From Brachybacterium phenoliresistens (GTDB taxonomy: Bacteria; Actinomycetota; Actinomycetes; Actinomycetales; Dermabacteraceae): a stretch of 64,000 nt of DNA. The stretch spans positions 153,417 to 217,416 of the forward strand of contig NZ_KK069991.1 of the NCBI RefSeq assembly GCF_000576425.1, read 5' to 3'. Position numbers and translations under genes: made by a program. Below, one piece after another: positions 17,610 through 26,635 of this stretch. The first letter of the stretch is position 1. The number at the start of each line of letters is the position of its first letter. The notes beneath the pieces are model-generated. The model was not told the origin of the DNA and ran no database searches. It was given only the letters and a program-made list of their open reading frames with translations.

Positions 17610-20420
17610 ATGAACGACGACCACAACATGCCCGAACGCGCCGAGCCTGGTCCAGGAGGCCGCACGGGGCCCGACGATCCGTACGACTGGTCCTCGCCCG
17701 GCAGCGGACAGCCGGACGCCGGCGCATCCGCACCGACGCCGGCTCCGGCACCGGGTCCCGCGCCTGCTGCGATGCCTGGGCCGCCCGGGCCGCCGGGGCC
17801 GACGACGGGCCCGGCCCCCGCTCCCGCGGTCGGAGTCGCCGGCGCCGCGGGGACCCCCGCCTCCGGACCCGGCGTGACGGGAGCGGATGCCAGCAGACAG
17901 GCCGCCGATGCCGCCGCACAGCTGGGTCGCCAGCTGAGCGCGATCGGGCTGGTCAACCCCCTGCCGTCGCTCGCCGTCGCCGGGGTCGGGTATCTGGTGG
18001 CCTTCATCGCCGCCGTGTTCGCTCTCCTCTCCGCGGGGATCGGTGTCGCGATCGTCGGAGGCGGCGAGGCGACCGGCGACCTCGGCCAGGAGGTCCTCGG
18101 CGCGGAGGAGGCGTTCACCGGCATCGGGGCGCTCATCCGCCTCCCGTTCCAGGTCGTCGCGCTGGGGACCTTCGGCTCCTACGGCCTCGACGCCATGATT
18201 CCGTTCGCCGGCGAGGTGTCCATGAGCCTGCGGTTCCTGCCGTTCCTGGTCACCGCGGCGCTCGTCGTCACGTGCCTCCTGGGCGGCAGCTTCGTCCGCA
18301 GGCGCCAGCCGGCCTCGCGCCTGCTGGGGGTCGCAGTGAACTCGGTCCTCGGGGGCCTGGTCCTGGCGCTGGTCGTCCTCGTCGCGGCCCGAATCGCGGC
18401 GCAGCCCATCCCGACCGGGGGGATCGGCGACTTCAGCGTCCATGCCGCCGGCCCGGACGCGTTCTTCGGTGCATGGCTGCTGGGGTCGGCGTCGCTCCTG
18501 CTCGGGCAGCTGCGCGGGGCCCCCAGGCCGGCCTGGTGGCCCGTGGTCGCCGATCTCTCCGCAGGGGCCCGCCTCATGGCCGTGCACGCCCTCGCGCTGA
18601 TGGTCGTCGTCGGGATCTGGATCTGGCTCGCCCACGCCGTGACCTCGATCGCCGACGGAGAGATCGGCGCCGTCTTCGCGCCTCTCTTCGCCGTGCCGCT
18701 CCTGCTCGGCCATCTCCTCGCCTACGCCACCGGGCTCAGCGCGCTCTCCAGCGGTTCGGCCGGAATCTCCGGCAGCGTGGTGGACCTCGTCGGCGGCGGC
18801 GCAGCGACGGAGTGGTTCACCGTCTTCGACCTGGAGTGGTACGTGTGGCTTCCGACGCTGCTGCTGAGCCTGGCCGTGGTCGTCGGCGTCTCCGTCCTCT
18901 GGAACCACGCCCGCAGCATCGTGCCCGGAAGCGTTGCGGCCCTCCTCATCTCGTGGACCGCGCTGCCCGTCGTGTTCTTCGTCGGCGGCATCATCGCGCT
19001 GGTCCTCGCACACGTCGGCATCTCCGTCCAGGCGAGCACCGTCGGGGACGGCCGCGCCGCCCTCTCGCTCGCGCCCTGGACCCCGGTGCTGTTCGGGATC
19101 GCCGGAGCAGTCGTCGAGGTCTCCTCACGATTCCTCGCTCCGATCCTCGCCCCCTTCGTCCCGGCGGCGATGCTGTCCTGGTTCCGCCGTCCCGCCGCGT
19201 CCGCGGCGACGGCCCCGAGCGGTCCCGTGCCCGTCCCGGAGACCGAGCCGCCGGCGCCGGGGCAGTACGGGATCATGCCGGGCGACGCAGGTCCGGCTGC
19301 AGATCCTGCGACCCCTGCGTCTGCGGCACCGCATCAGCGAGCGGCCGTCCCGGTCGCCGCTCCCGTCCCGGCGCCCGCCGCCGTCGCCCGTCCGCTGTCT
19401 GCGAAGGCACGGCGGCGCGTGCTCGCCGGGGGTATCGCGGTGGGGACGCTCGCTGTCCTCGCCGTGGCGGCGACCATCGCGATCGGTGTCGTGAGCTCGA
19501 TGTTCTTCAGCCCGGGCAAGCAGGTCGAGGCCTATCTCGGCGCCGTGCAGGATGGCGACTACGGCCAGGCCGTCTCGATCTCGCCGCCCAACGTGTCCCA
19601 CGGCCAGCGCGTGCTGCTCTCCGATCAGATCGGGGCTGCGACCGAGGGCGGGATCAGCGGGTACACGATCGACAGCGTCGAGACCGAGGGGGAGATCGCC
19701 ACGGTGACCGCGACGCTCGAGCAGGACGGTGTGCGCTCCGAGCAGGTCTTCGTCCTGGAGCGGACCGGGCGCTCGTTCCTGCTCTTCCCGCACTGGGAGC
19801 TCGAGGACGTGCAGCTCGCGGAGGTCTACACCTACCTCCCGATGGACGGGTCGCGCGTCATCGAGGTCAACGGGGTGAGCGTCGATCTCCAGGACGTTCC
19901 GACGGAGATCGACGAGGAGGGCTTCGAGATGGCACGGCTGCCCGTCCTCCCCGGCCGCTACACCGTCACGTACCCGAACGACAGCCCCTACCTCGACCAG
20001 ATGCCCATCGAGTTCTCGATCTCGGCCGGCGGGGATCCGGTCGAGCCCGCCTACGCGTTCCCCAGCTACGAGGTCAACGCGGAGGGCGAGAAGGCGGTCT
20101 CCGCCCAGGTCGTCGCCGATCTCGACGAGTGCGCGCAGCAGGAGGTCACCGAGCCCGACGGGTGCCCGTTCAGCACCTATGTCTACGGCGCGGACTCGGG
20201 GACCTGGAGCATCACCACCTATCCGGAGGTCACGCTCACGAACATGGGCGAGGGGTACTTCTACGCGGAATCCGAGTACGGATCGGGCGAGGCCGTCTTC
20301 ACCTATCAGTACGAGCAGTGGGACGGGACGACGACGGAGGAGACGCGCACGACGTCCTTCTCGATCTCGGCGTCCGTCGTCTTCGCGGCGGACGGGTCCA
20401 TCGCGATCGACTACATGTGA
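17610..20420 (+). CDS. Polytopic membrane protein with TcaA-like extracytoplasmic C-terminal domain
   Basis: 936 residues. A Pro/Ala/Gly-rich N-terminus (~1-90) is followed by about ten hydrophobic helices (to ~540), a second Pro-rich linker, and a further helix (RVLAGGIAVGTLAVLAVAATIAIGV). An extracytoplasmic domain of ~300 residues begins KQVEAYLGAVQDGDYGQAV. The last part shares order and motifs with the 12888 protein: a VNGVSVDLQDV turn and a Cys pair (DECAQQE...DGCPFS). ATG 17610 has AGGGAG upstream. Function is unknown. The long membrane region resembles no transporter I can name. Confidence 0.75.
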   Translation: MNDDHNMPERAEPGPGGRTGPDDPYDWSSPGSGQPDAGASAPTPAPAPGPAPAAMPGPPGPPGPTTGPAPAPAVGVAGAAGTPASGPGVTGADASRQAADAAAQLGRQLSAIGLVNPLPSLAVAGVGYLVAFIAAVFALLSAGIGVAIVGGGEATGDLGQEVLGAEEAFTGIGALIRLPFQVVALGTFGSYGLDAMIPFAGEVSMSLRFLPFLVTAALVVTCLLGGSFVRRRQPASRLLGVAVNSVLGGLVLALVVLVAARIAAQPIPTGGIGDFSVHAAGPDAFFGAWLLGSASLLLGQLRGAPRPAWWPVVADLSAGARLMAVHALALMVVVGIWIWLAHAVTSIADGEIGAVFAPLFAVPLLLGHLLAYATGLSALSSGSAGISGSVVDLVGGGAATEWFTVFDLEWYVWLPTLLLSLAVVVGVSVLWNHARSIVPGSVAALLISWTALPVVFFVGGIIALVLAHVGISVQASTVGDGRAALSLAPWTPVLFGIAGAVVEVSSRFLAPILAPFVPAAMLSWFRRPAASAATAPSGPVPVPETEPPAPGQYGIMPGDAGPAADPATPASAAPHQRAAVPVAAPVPAPAAVARPLSAKARRRVLAGGIAVGTLAVLAVAATIAIGVVSSMFFSPGKQVEAYLGAVQDGDYGQAVSISPPNVSHGQRVLLSDQIGAATEGGISGYTIDSVETEGEIATVTATLEQDGVRSEQVFVLERTGRSFLLFPHWELEDVQLAEVYTYLPMDGSRVIEVNGVSVDLQDVPTEIDEEGFEMARLPVLPGRYTVTYPNDSPYLDQMPIEFSISAGGDPVEPAYAFPSYEVNAEGEKAVSAQVVADLDECAQQEVTEPDGCPFSTYVYGADSGTWSITTYPEVTLTNMGEGYFYAESEYGSGEAVFTYQYEQWDGTTTEETRTTSFSISASVVFAADGSIAIDYM

Positions 20421-20429
20421 TCCGCTCGT

Positions 20430-20480
20430 GCCGTCGGGCCCTGGCGGTCGCCGCGAGGCAGATCGTCAGGGCCCGTCGGC
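20430..20480. terminator. Bidirectional terminator-like hairpin
   Basis: Arms GCCGTCGGGCCCTG and CAGGGCCCGTCGGC pair at 13 of 14 positions, with a 23-base loop, between convergent stops at 20420 and 20516. Confidence 0.6.
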
Positions 20481-20515
20481 CATCGTGGTGAGCCCGTCGG
20501 CGTCCGGCCGAGCGC

Positions 20516-21118
20516 TCAGACCGCGAAGACCTGACCCGTCTCCACGCCCTCCACGGAGCGGACGAAGGCCTGGGCGACCGTGGCGGCGGGCACCGGCACG
20601 AAGCCGGGGAAGCTCGCGTGATAGCCCTCGGCCTCGGCGAGCACGGTCGGGCTGACCGCGTTGATGCGGGCGCCGCCGGGGAGGGTCGTCGCCGCGGCGC
20701 GCACGAAGGCGTCGATCGCCCCGTTGGCGGCGGAGGCCACTGCGCCCGTGGCCACGGGGCTCTGTGCCAGGATTCCGCTGGTCAGCGTGAACGACGCGCC
20801 CGGACGCAGCCGGGGCGCACCGAGGGTGACCAGGGCGATCTGCCCGAGCGCCTTGTCCAGGATCCCGGCCCGGAAGTCCTCCACGCCCAGCTCCGGGAGG
20901 GGCTTGAACGGCACGGAGCCGGTCGCGGCGATCACGGCGTCCACCGGGCCGATGCGCTCGAACAGCGCCTCGATCGAGGCGGGGTCGGTGAGGTCCGCGC
21001 GCTCGCCCGAGGACCGGGACGAGCGCACGACCTCGTGGCCGCGCTGGTCCAGGAGATCGGCGACGGTGGAGCCGATCAGGCCGCTGGCTCCGACGACGAG
21101 GACGCGGGAACGGGACAT
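20516..21118 (-). CDS. Short-chain dehydrogenase-like protein (atypical, no YxxxK)
   Basis: 200 residues with a Rossmann opening VLVVGASGLIGSTVADLL (5-22), an acidic ADLTDP and TLTSGILAQSP. The usual catalytic YxxxK is absent; the position reads AVASAANGAIDAF, as in the short Lin1944-like SDR subgroup. It probably binds NAD(P), but the catalytic role is uncertain. Start set by GGAAGGAA upstream of ATG 21118. The adjacent NAD-binding gene at 21241 runs the same way 122 bases upstream, but its TetR operator lies on the far side. Confidence 0.8.
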   Translation of the reverse strand: MSRSRVLVVGASGLIGSTVADLLDQRGHEVVRSSRSSGERADLTDPASIEALFERIGPVDAVIAATGSVPFKPLPELGVEDFRAGILDKALGQIALVTLGAPRLRPGASFTLTSGILAQSPVATGAVASAANGAIDAFVRAAATTLPGGARINAVSPTVLAEAEGYHASFPGFVPVPAATVAQAFVRSVEGVETGQVFAV

Positions 21119-21240
21119 GGCGGGATTCCTTCCGAGCGGGCTGCGGGGCGGGTCCGAGCGGGACGGGCCCGCCTCCCAGCATGCCGCATCCGGGCACGGG
21201 CCGTGCCGGCAGGCCCCGGCCGGCGTGGGGCCCGCCGGGA

Positions 21241-22215
21241 TCAGCGCGCCGCGGGGACCGGCCCGGCCTCGGCGCCCGCCGGGGCAACGGCGGCGGCGAC
21301 GGTCCGGCGCAGTGCCTCCTCCCAGCTCGTGGGCCGCAGCCCCTCCTGCTCCTGGAGGATCCCGGGCTCGAGGGTGCACGGCGCGTACCAGAGGCCCGAG
21401 ATCCCGGCGAGCTCGCGCGCGAAGGTGCTGACCGGGGCGGCGGCGCGCAGGGCGGTGCGGGGGATCCGCAGGGCCCACCGCGCGGGCGTCCCGAGCTGCG
21501 CGGCGGTCGCCGCGATGAGCTCCGCCTGCGAGCGGGCCGGGGCGGAGGGTGCATGCAGCACCGCGTCGCCCGCGGCGCCGGCCAGGCGCTCGGCATGGCG
21601 CGCGGCGTGCAGCATCGCCACGGCCAGGTCGGGGATGAAGGTCAGCACGTGCGGCGCCGCCGGGTCGCCGAAGACGATCGGCCGCGCCCCGGCGACCATG
21701 CGCTCGATGAGCAGGGTGCACACCACCGCGGCGCCGGTCCCCACCGCCGTGGGGCCGAGGAGGTCCGCGGCGACGATGCTCAGCGTGCGCGCCGGGTGCC
21801 GGCGCCGCTGCTCCATCAGCGCGACCCGCACCTCGCCCTTGGCGTCCTGCGGGCTGTACGCGGCCCCCTCGGACAGCCGCCGCGCCGCGCCCTGGAAGCC
21901 GTACATCGACTCGGGGAAGACGACGGGGATGCCGCGCTCGGCGGCGGCGTCGAGCACGGCGAGCTCGCGCGGCGGCAGGTCGCGCCGCCAGATGCGGGCG
22001 TCGTAGGGGGCGTGGAAGCAGGCGTGGATCGCCTCGACGCCCTCGAGCGCGGCGGACAGCGCCGCCGGGTCCTGCACATCGCCGCGCACCCGGCGCAGCG
22101 GCGGCTCGGGGGCGGCGTCGCGGCGTCGCAGGATGGTGACCTGGTCGCCGTCTGCGAGGGCGTGCTCGATGATCGCGCGGCCGATCTGGCCTTCGCCGAT
22201 GACGAGGTGGTGCAT
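21241..22215 (-). CDS. NAD(P)-dependent epimerase/NmrA-like protein
   Basis: 324 residues beginning MHHLVIGEGQIGRAIIEHAL, an extended-SDR Rossmann motif, then GDVQDPAALSAALEG and MYGFQG near the expected active-site Tyr region. It probably acts on a small carbonyl or nucleotide-sugar substrate. It is divergent from a TetR gene with two identical operator cores in the 110-base gap, so it is very likely the TetR target. Ribosome site TGGAGG lies 7 bases upstream. Confidence 0.82.
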   Translation of the reverse strand: MHHLVIGEGQIGRAIIEHALADGDQVTILRRRDAAPEPPLRRVRGDVQDPAALSAALEGVEAIHACFHAPYDARIWRRDLPPRELAVLDAAAERGIPVVFPESMYGFQGAARRLSEGAAYSPQDAKGEVRVALMEQRRRHPARTLSIVAADLLGPTAVGTGAAVVCTLLIERMVAGARPIVFGDPAAPHVLTFIPDLAVAMLHAARHAERLAGAAGDAVLHAPSAPARSQAELIAATAAQLGTPARWALRIPRTALRAAAPVSTFARELAGISGLWYAPCTLEPGILQEQEGLRPTSWEEALRRTVAAAVAPAGAEAGPVPAAR

Positions 22216-22234
22216 GGGAGCCTCCAGAAACTGT

Positions 22235-22250
22235 GAGCAGTGCTCTCGGT
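22235..22250. promoter_or_regulatory. TetR operator O1
   Basis: GAGCAGTGCTCTCGGT, with a GAGCA-TGCTC dyad, close to the epimerase ribosome site. It matches O2 at 15 of 16 positions. Confidence 0.65.
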
Positions 22251-22291
22251 TGTGACGGGTTCAGTGAACACCGCTCTCGCTGCGGAGTCAA

Positions 22292-22307
22292 GAGCACTGC
22301 TCTCGGT
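22292..22307. promoter_or_regulatory. TetR operator O2
   Basis: GAGCACTGCTCTCGGT, within the odd-length dyad AGAGCA-C-TGCTCT (22291-22303). It lies 57 bp from O1 and just upstream of the TetR -10 (CACGAT, 22314-22319), so binding should repress both genes. Confidence 0.65.
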
Positions 22308-22313
22308 GTGTGG

Positions 22314-22319
22314 CACGAT
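22314..22319 (+). promoter_or_regulatory. -10 box CACGAT of the TetR gene
   Basis: CACGAT, then GGGGCG, then ATG 22326. Leaderless geometry. Confidence 0.4.
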
Positions 22320-22325
22320 GGGGCG

Positions 22326-23264
22326 ATGACCGCTCCCGCCGACCCGCCCGCCGACCCGCCCGAGGGCTCCGCCCCGTCCCGCTCGACCCGGCAGCCCTCC
22401 GGCATGAGCAGGGCGCAGGCCCGCGAGCGCACCATGGCCCGGATCCTCGCGCTGGGCCGCGCGCAGCTCGTCGAGCGCGGCCCGGCGGAGCTCAGCGTCC
22501 GCGAGATCGCCCGCGGCCTGGGCATGGTCTCCTCCGCGATCTACCGCTACGTCGACAGCCGTGACGCGCTGCTGACCCTGCTGATCGCCGATGCCTTCAC
22601 CGAGCTCGCGGACCGCGTGGACGCCGCCCTCGACCAGGCAGACCGCGACCATGGGAGCCTCGACCCGGACGCCCCCGCCCCGGCGGGCCCTGGCCCGGCG
22701 AGCCCCGACCCCCGCACCCGGTTCCTCGCCCTGGCCGGCACGATGACCGCCTGGGCGCTGGCCCATCCCGAGCGCTGGACCCTGCTCTACGGCACGCCGG
22801 TGCGGGGCTACGCGGCGCCCGCGGAGTCCACCACCGCCCCCGGCACCCGGGTGATGGCGCGGCTGCTGGAGATCGCCGCCGACGCCGCCGACGCCGCCGA
22901 CGCCGCCGATGCGGCCGATGCCCGCCTGGACGACGCCGCGACGGGTGCCGACGCCGCGACGGGTGCCGACGCCGCGACGGGTGCCGACGCCGCGACGGGT
23001 GCCGACGCCGCGACGGGTGCCGGCGCCGACGCGCCGCAGCCCCTCCCGGCCGAGGCGGTTCGCCTCCTCGAGGACGCGGCCGCCGAGCTCGGCGTGGACG
23101 TCCCGCCGGAGGTGGCCCTGCGGGCCGTGGCCGCCTGGAGCGCGCTGGTCGGGATCATCAGCGCGCACGTGTTCGGCCAGCTCGGGCCGGATGCCGTGGC
23201 CGTCGGCGAGGAGCTCATCGGCCTGCAGGCGCAGATCGTGGCCGATCTGATCTGCCCGCGCTGA
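22326..23264 (+). CDS. TetR family repressor with an internal coding repeat
   Basis: 312 residues. After ~25 Pro-rich residues comes a TetR helix-turn-helix (ARILALGRAQLVERGPAELSVREIARGLGM, then SAIYRYVDSRDAL). The ligand domain has a WALAHPERWTLLYGTP segment, as in the TetR_C_13-like group. Two DNA repeats interrupt the C-terminal half: a DAA run (22878-22920) and five perfect 18-bp units encoding DAATGA. They make a disordered, length-variable loop, and the protein is longer than usual (about 190-230 residues). It likely controls itself and the divergent epimerase. Confidence 0.9.
   Translation: MTAPADPPADPPEGSAPSRSTRQPSGMSRAQARERTMARILALGRAQLVERGPAELSVREIARGLGMVSSAIYRYVDSRDALLTLLIADAFTELADRVDAALDQADRDHGSLDPDAPAPAGPGPASPDPRTRFLALAGTMTAWALAHPERWTLLYGTPVRGYAAPAESTTAPGTRVMARLLEIAADAADAADAADAADARLDDAATGADAATGADAATGADAATGADAATGAGADAPQPLPAEAVRLLEDAAAELGVDVPPEVALRAVAAWSALVGIISAHVFGQLGPDAVAVGEELIGLQAQIVADLICPR
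22932..23021 (+). repeat. Coding minisatellite, 5 x 18 bp
   Basis: Five identical copies of GACGCCGCGACGGGTGCC, in frame, each adding DAATGA to the TetR protein. Being a multiple of three, copy-number changes would keep the reading frame. Confidence 0.95.
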
Positions 23265-23433
23265 GCCCCTGCCGCAGCGCCCCGATCCGCGCGATCCTGG
23301 ACCCCGAGGCCGGGAGTCGCCGGATTCCTTCGCCGCGGATGTCCGATCCGCGTCCTCCCGTTCGTCGTAGGGGTGACTCGCCGGCGTTCGGCGGCGAGGA
23401 TGACAGAGAACCGGATGCAGGAGAGGGATGACG

Positions 23434-23790
23434 ATGAGGTATCTGATGCTGGTGTGCGAGGACGTGCAGGACTCGGCGACGCCGCCCACGCAGGCCGACC
23501 GGGACGGCGCCCCCGACGTCGAGGCCTGGTGGAACGCCGCGAACGCGTCCGGGAACTACGTGATGGGCGACCGGCTGCGCCCTCCGGGTGAGGCGATGGC
23601 CGTGCGGGTGCGCGGCGGGGAGACCCTGGTCAGCCAGGGCCCCTTCGCCGAGGGCGGCGAGCTGGTGCTCGGCTTCGACGTGCTCGAGTGCGAGAGCGCG
23701 GAGGAGGCCGTCCGCATCGCGACCGGGCACCCGATGGCCCACGAGGGCGTGCTCGAGCTGCGGGCGCTGTGGCCGATGGGCGAGGGCTGA
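23434..23790 (+). CDS. YCII-related (DGPF) protein, ECF42 partner
   Basis: 118 residues, starting MRYLMLVCED and containing GPFAEGGELVLGFDVLE, the signature of YciI/DGPF small proteins. Such proteins are conserved neighbours of ECF42 sigma factors. ATG 23434 fits GGAGAGG seven bases upstream; the ATG at 23428 is too close to it. It overlaps the sigma gene start. The biochemical role in this pairing is unknown. Confidence 0.85.
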   Translation: MRYLMLVCEDVQDSATPPTQADRDGAPDVEAWWNAANASGNYVMGDRLRPPGEAMAVRVRGGETLVSQGPFAEGGELVLGFDVLECESAEEAVRIATGHPMAHEGVLELRALWPMGEG

Positions 23791-25067
23791 TCGGCGCGCC
23801 CCGGGACCCGGCCGCCTCCGCGGCGGAGGCGCTCGCCGGGGCGCTGCGCGAGCAGCGCCCGCGCATCGTCGCGGCGCTGATCCGCGCCACGGGGGAGTGG
23901 GAGCTCGCCGAGGACTGCGCGCAGGACGCCGCCGAGCGGGCCCTGCTCGCCTGGGAGCGCGACGGCGTGCCCGCGAACCCGGCCGCCTGGCTGATGACGG
24001 TGGCCCGCCGCCGCGCGGTCGACGTCCTGCGCCGCGGCGGGCGGGAGGCGGAGATCCTCGCGCGGATCGCGGCGATGCCCGCCCCGGGGCCGCCGGCCGA
24101 GGACGGCGAGCTCGATGATCGGCTGCGCCTGCTGCTGGCCTGCGCCCATCCCGATCTTCCGCTGCAGGACCAGGTGGCGCTGACCCTGAAGGCCGTCGGC
24201 GGGCTGTCCGTCCGGGAGATCGCCGCGCTGCTGCTGGTGCCGGAGGGGACGCTCGGCAAACGCCTGCAGCGCGCCCGGGAGCGGATCCGCCGCGAGGACC
24301 TGCGCCTGCAGGCGCCCCCGCCCGAGCAGATCGCCCCGCGGGCGGCCGCGGTGCTCGGGGTGGTCTTCCTGATCTTCACCCACGGCTACGGCGCGACCGG
24401 CGAGGACGGCCCGCGCGAGCCGCCCGCCCGCGAGGCGATCGAGCTGTCGCGGCTGGTCAGCGCCGTGCTCCCCGATCACGGCGAGGCGCAGGCGCTGCGG
24501 GCCCTGCTGACGCTCACGCACGCCCGCAGCCCCGCCCGGCGCGACGGCGCGGGCGACCTGGTCCCCCTCGAGGAGCAGGACCGCGGCCGATGGGACCGGG
24601 CGCTGATCGCCGAGGGCCTGCAGGCGCTCGCCGCCGCGCGCCGCGCCCCCGACTCCCGTGACGGGGAGGTCGGCCCCTACCGTGCGCAGGCCGAGATCGC
24701 CGCCCGGCACGCGCGCGCCGCCTCCGTGGCGCAGACCGACTGGGACGGCATCGTCACCTGGTACGACGCCCTGTACGCGGCGGGCGGGTCCCCGGCGGTC
24801 GCCGTGAACCGGGCGGTCGCCATCGGCCAGCGGGACGGTCCGCGGGCGGGCCTCGCGGCGCTCGCCGCCGCGCGGGAGGACCCGCGCGCCGGGCAGGTCC
24901 CGGAGGTGACGGCGATCGAGGCGGATCTCCTGCGCCGCGCCGGGGACGTGCCCGCGGCGATCGCCGCCCACCGCCGCGCTCTGCAGGCCACTCCCGGCGC
25001 CGCCGCGCGCCGCCACCTGCAGCGCCGCCTCGCCGAGCTCGAGGAGCAGACGCCCCCGGCGCCCTGA
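23769..25067 (+). CDS. ECF42-type RNA polymerase sigma factor with C-terminal TPR region
   Basis: 432 residues. Region 2 is AEDCAQDAAERALLAWERDGVP and AWLMTVARRRAVD. Region 4 is QVALTLKAVGGLSVREIAALLLVPEGTLGKRLQRARERI. A long C-terminal extension has the ECF42 hallmarks (FTHGY, then LEEQDRGRWDRALIAEG) and helical repeats that act in place of an anti-sigma factor (known for the group). GTG 23769 overlaps the YCII stop by 22 bases, suggesting translational coupling; no ATG suits. No anti-sigma gene is present. Confidence 0.9.
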   Translation: MADGRGLIGAPRDPAASAAEALAGALREQRPRIVAALIRATGEWELAEDCAQDAAERALLAWERDGVPANPAAWLMTVARRRAVDVLRRGGREAEILARIAAMPAPGPPAEDGELDDRLRLLLACAHPDLPLQDQVALTLKAVGGLSVREIAALLLVPEGTLGKRLQRARERIRREDLRLQAPPPEQIAPRAAAVLGVVFLIFTHGYGATGEDGPREPPAREAIELSRLVSAVLPDHGEAQALRALLTLTHARSPARRDGAGDLVPLEEQDRGRWDRALIAEGLQALAAARRAPDSRDGEVGPYRAQAEIAARHARAASVAQTDWDGIVTWYDALYAAGGSPAVAVNRAVAIGQRDGPRAGLAALAAAREDPRAGQVPEVTAIEADLLRRAGDVPAAIAAHRRALQATPGAAARRHLQRRLAELEEQTPPAP

Positions 25068-25074
25068 CCTGCGC

Positions 25075-26442
25075 TCAGCCGCCCAGGCGCATCCAGGCGT
25101 CCCCGCGCACCCGCAGCCCCAGCGTCACCGACCGCGCCACGAGGAAGATCAGCGTGCACGCCACCCACAGCGCCGCCAGGCCCATCGGCCCCTGCCAGGG
25201 CGAGAACCACACGACCGCCGCGCACGGCAGGGTGACCAGGGCGTTGATGATCCCGGCGCGGGCGAGGTACGGGGCATCGCCCGCCCCCATCAGCACCCCG
25301 TCCAGCACGAACACGTACCCCGCGATCGGCTGGGCGATCATCAGCACCCACAGCGCCGCCCGCAGCGACTCCTGCACCGCGGCATCGGGCGTGAAGACCG
25401 CCGGGATCACGTAGCTCGCCGCGAGCAGCAGCACCCCGGTCACCATGCCGCCGCCGACGCCCCACACCATCAGGCGGCGGGTCACCGCATGCACGCTCGC
25501 CGCGTCGCGCGCGCCGAGGAAGCGGCCGGTGAGGGCCTGGCCCGCGATCGCCAGGGCGTCCAGCGCCAGCGAGAGCAGGGTGAACACGGTCATGGCGATC
25601 TGGTGGGCGGCCAGCTGCACATCGCCCAGCCGGGTGGCCACCAGCGTCCCCGCCAGCAGCACCACGCGCAGGGACAGGGTGCGCACCAGCATCGGCAGCG
25701 CATCGCGCCCGGCGGTGGCGACCTGCCCGCCGTGCAGGCGCAGCGGCACCCGATGGGCGCGGGCGCCGCGCACCACCACCGCCAGCAGCACCAGGGCCAT
25801 GCCCCACTGGGCGATCACGGTGCCGATCGCGCTGCCGGCGATCCCGAGGTCCAGCACGAAGATCAGCGTCGCGTTCAGCGGGATGTTCGCGACCGCCCCG
25901 CCGACGGCGACGTACAGCGGCAGGCGGGCGTCCTGCAGGCCGCGCACCAGCCCCGTCGCCGCCTGCACCAGCAGCATCGCCGGCACCCCGAAGGCGCTGA
26001 TGCGCAGGTAGACGGTCGCCTCGGCGAGGACCTCGGGGGAGGGGCCGAACAGCCCCGGCAGCCATCGGCCGCCCACCAGCAGCAGCACCACGCTGCCGGC
26101 GCCGATCAGCAGCGCCAGCCAGCAGGCGTCCACCCCGCGGGCGATCGCCTCGCGCATGCGGCCGGCGCCGACGGCCCGGGCCACGGCTGCCGTCGTGGAG
26201 TACGCCAGGAAGATCGACAGCCCCACCACGGTGGTGAGGATCGCGGAGGCCAGCCCGAGACCGGCGAGCGAGGTGGTGCCCACCCGGGCCACGAAGGCGG
26301 AGTCCGCCAGCAGGAACAGCGGCTCGGCGATCAGCGCCCCGAGGCTCGGCACCGCCAGGCGGAGGATGTCGCGGTCCACCAGGCGGCGCGCGGAGGGGAC
26401 GGGGGAGCCGGATGCGGTCGGCGAGGCAGGGGAGGAGGGCAC
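25075..26442 (-). CDS. MATE family efflux protein (DinF-like)
   Basis: 455 residues, 12 predicted helices in two MatE halves: ILRLAVPSLGALIAEPLFLLADSAFVARVG at the start, and LDALAIAGQALTGRFLGARD near the middle. It is probably a cation-driven exporter of small molecules. GTG 26442 is preceded by CACAAT six bases upstream (minus strand), matching the leaderless layout. The stop is 7 bases from the convergent sigma gene stop, so the two mRNAs may overlap at their ends. Confidence 0.9.
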   Translation of the reverse strand: MPSSPASPTASGSPVPSARRLVDRDILRLAVPSLGALIAEPLFLLADSAFVARVGTTSLAGLGLASAILTTVVGLSIFLAYSTTAAVARAVGAGRMREAIARGVDACWLALLIGAGSVVLLLVGGRWLPGLFGPSPEVLAEATVYLRISAFGVPAMLLVQAATGLVRGLQDARLPLYVAVGGAVANIPLNATLIFVLDLGIAGSAIGTVIAQWGMALVLLAVVVRGARAHRVPLRLHGGQVATAGRDALPMLVRTLSLRVVLLAGTLVATRLGDVQLAAHQIAMTVFTLLSLALDALAIAGQALTGRFLGARDAASVHAVTRRLMVWGVGGGMVTGVLLLAASYVIPAVFTPDAAVQESLRAALWVLMIAQPIAGYVFVLDGVLMGAGDAPYLARAGIINALVTLPCAAVVWFSPWQGPMGLAALWVACTLIFLVARSVTLGLRVRGDAWMRLGG

Positions 26443-26448
26443 CTGCCC

Positions 26449-26454
26449 ATTGTG
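26449..26454 (-). promoter_or_regulatory. -10 box CACAAT, leaderless MATE start
   Basis: Minus-strand CACAAT, GGGCAG, then GTG 26442. Confidence 0.4.
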
Positions 26455-26587
26455 GTCGAGAACCGCCCTCGGGCGCGGTCCGGGTCGCGCCGGCGGGTCC
26501 GCGAGGGACGGTCCGCGACGGCGGGTCCGCGCCGACGCGCCGGGCGGGCTTTGTGGATATCCGGAGGGCGCGTAGAGCGCAAGGCGG

Positions 26588-26593
26588 TAGCGT
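26588..26593 (+). promoter_or_regulatory. -10 box TAGCGT of the M48 gene
   Basis: TAGCGT lies 42 bases before ATG 26636, giving a short leader that carries GAGGAG. Confidence 0.45.
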
Positions 26594-26635
26594 CGGCCCT
26601 GCACAGCTCGAACCGCAGGACCGAGGAGCACCCCC

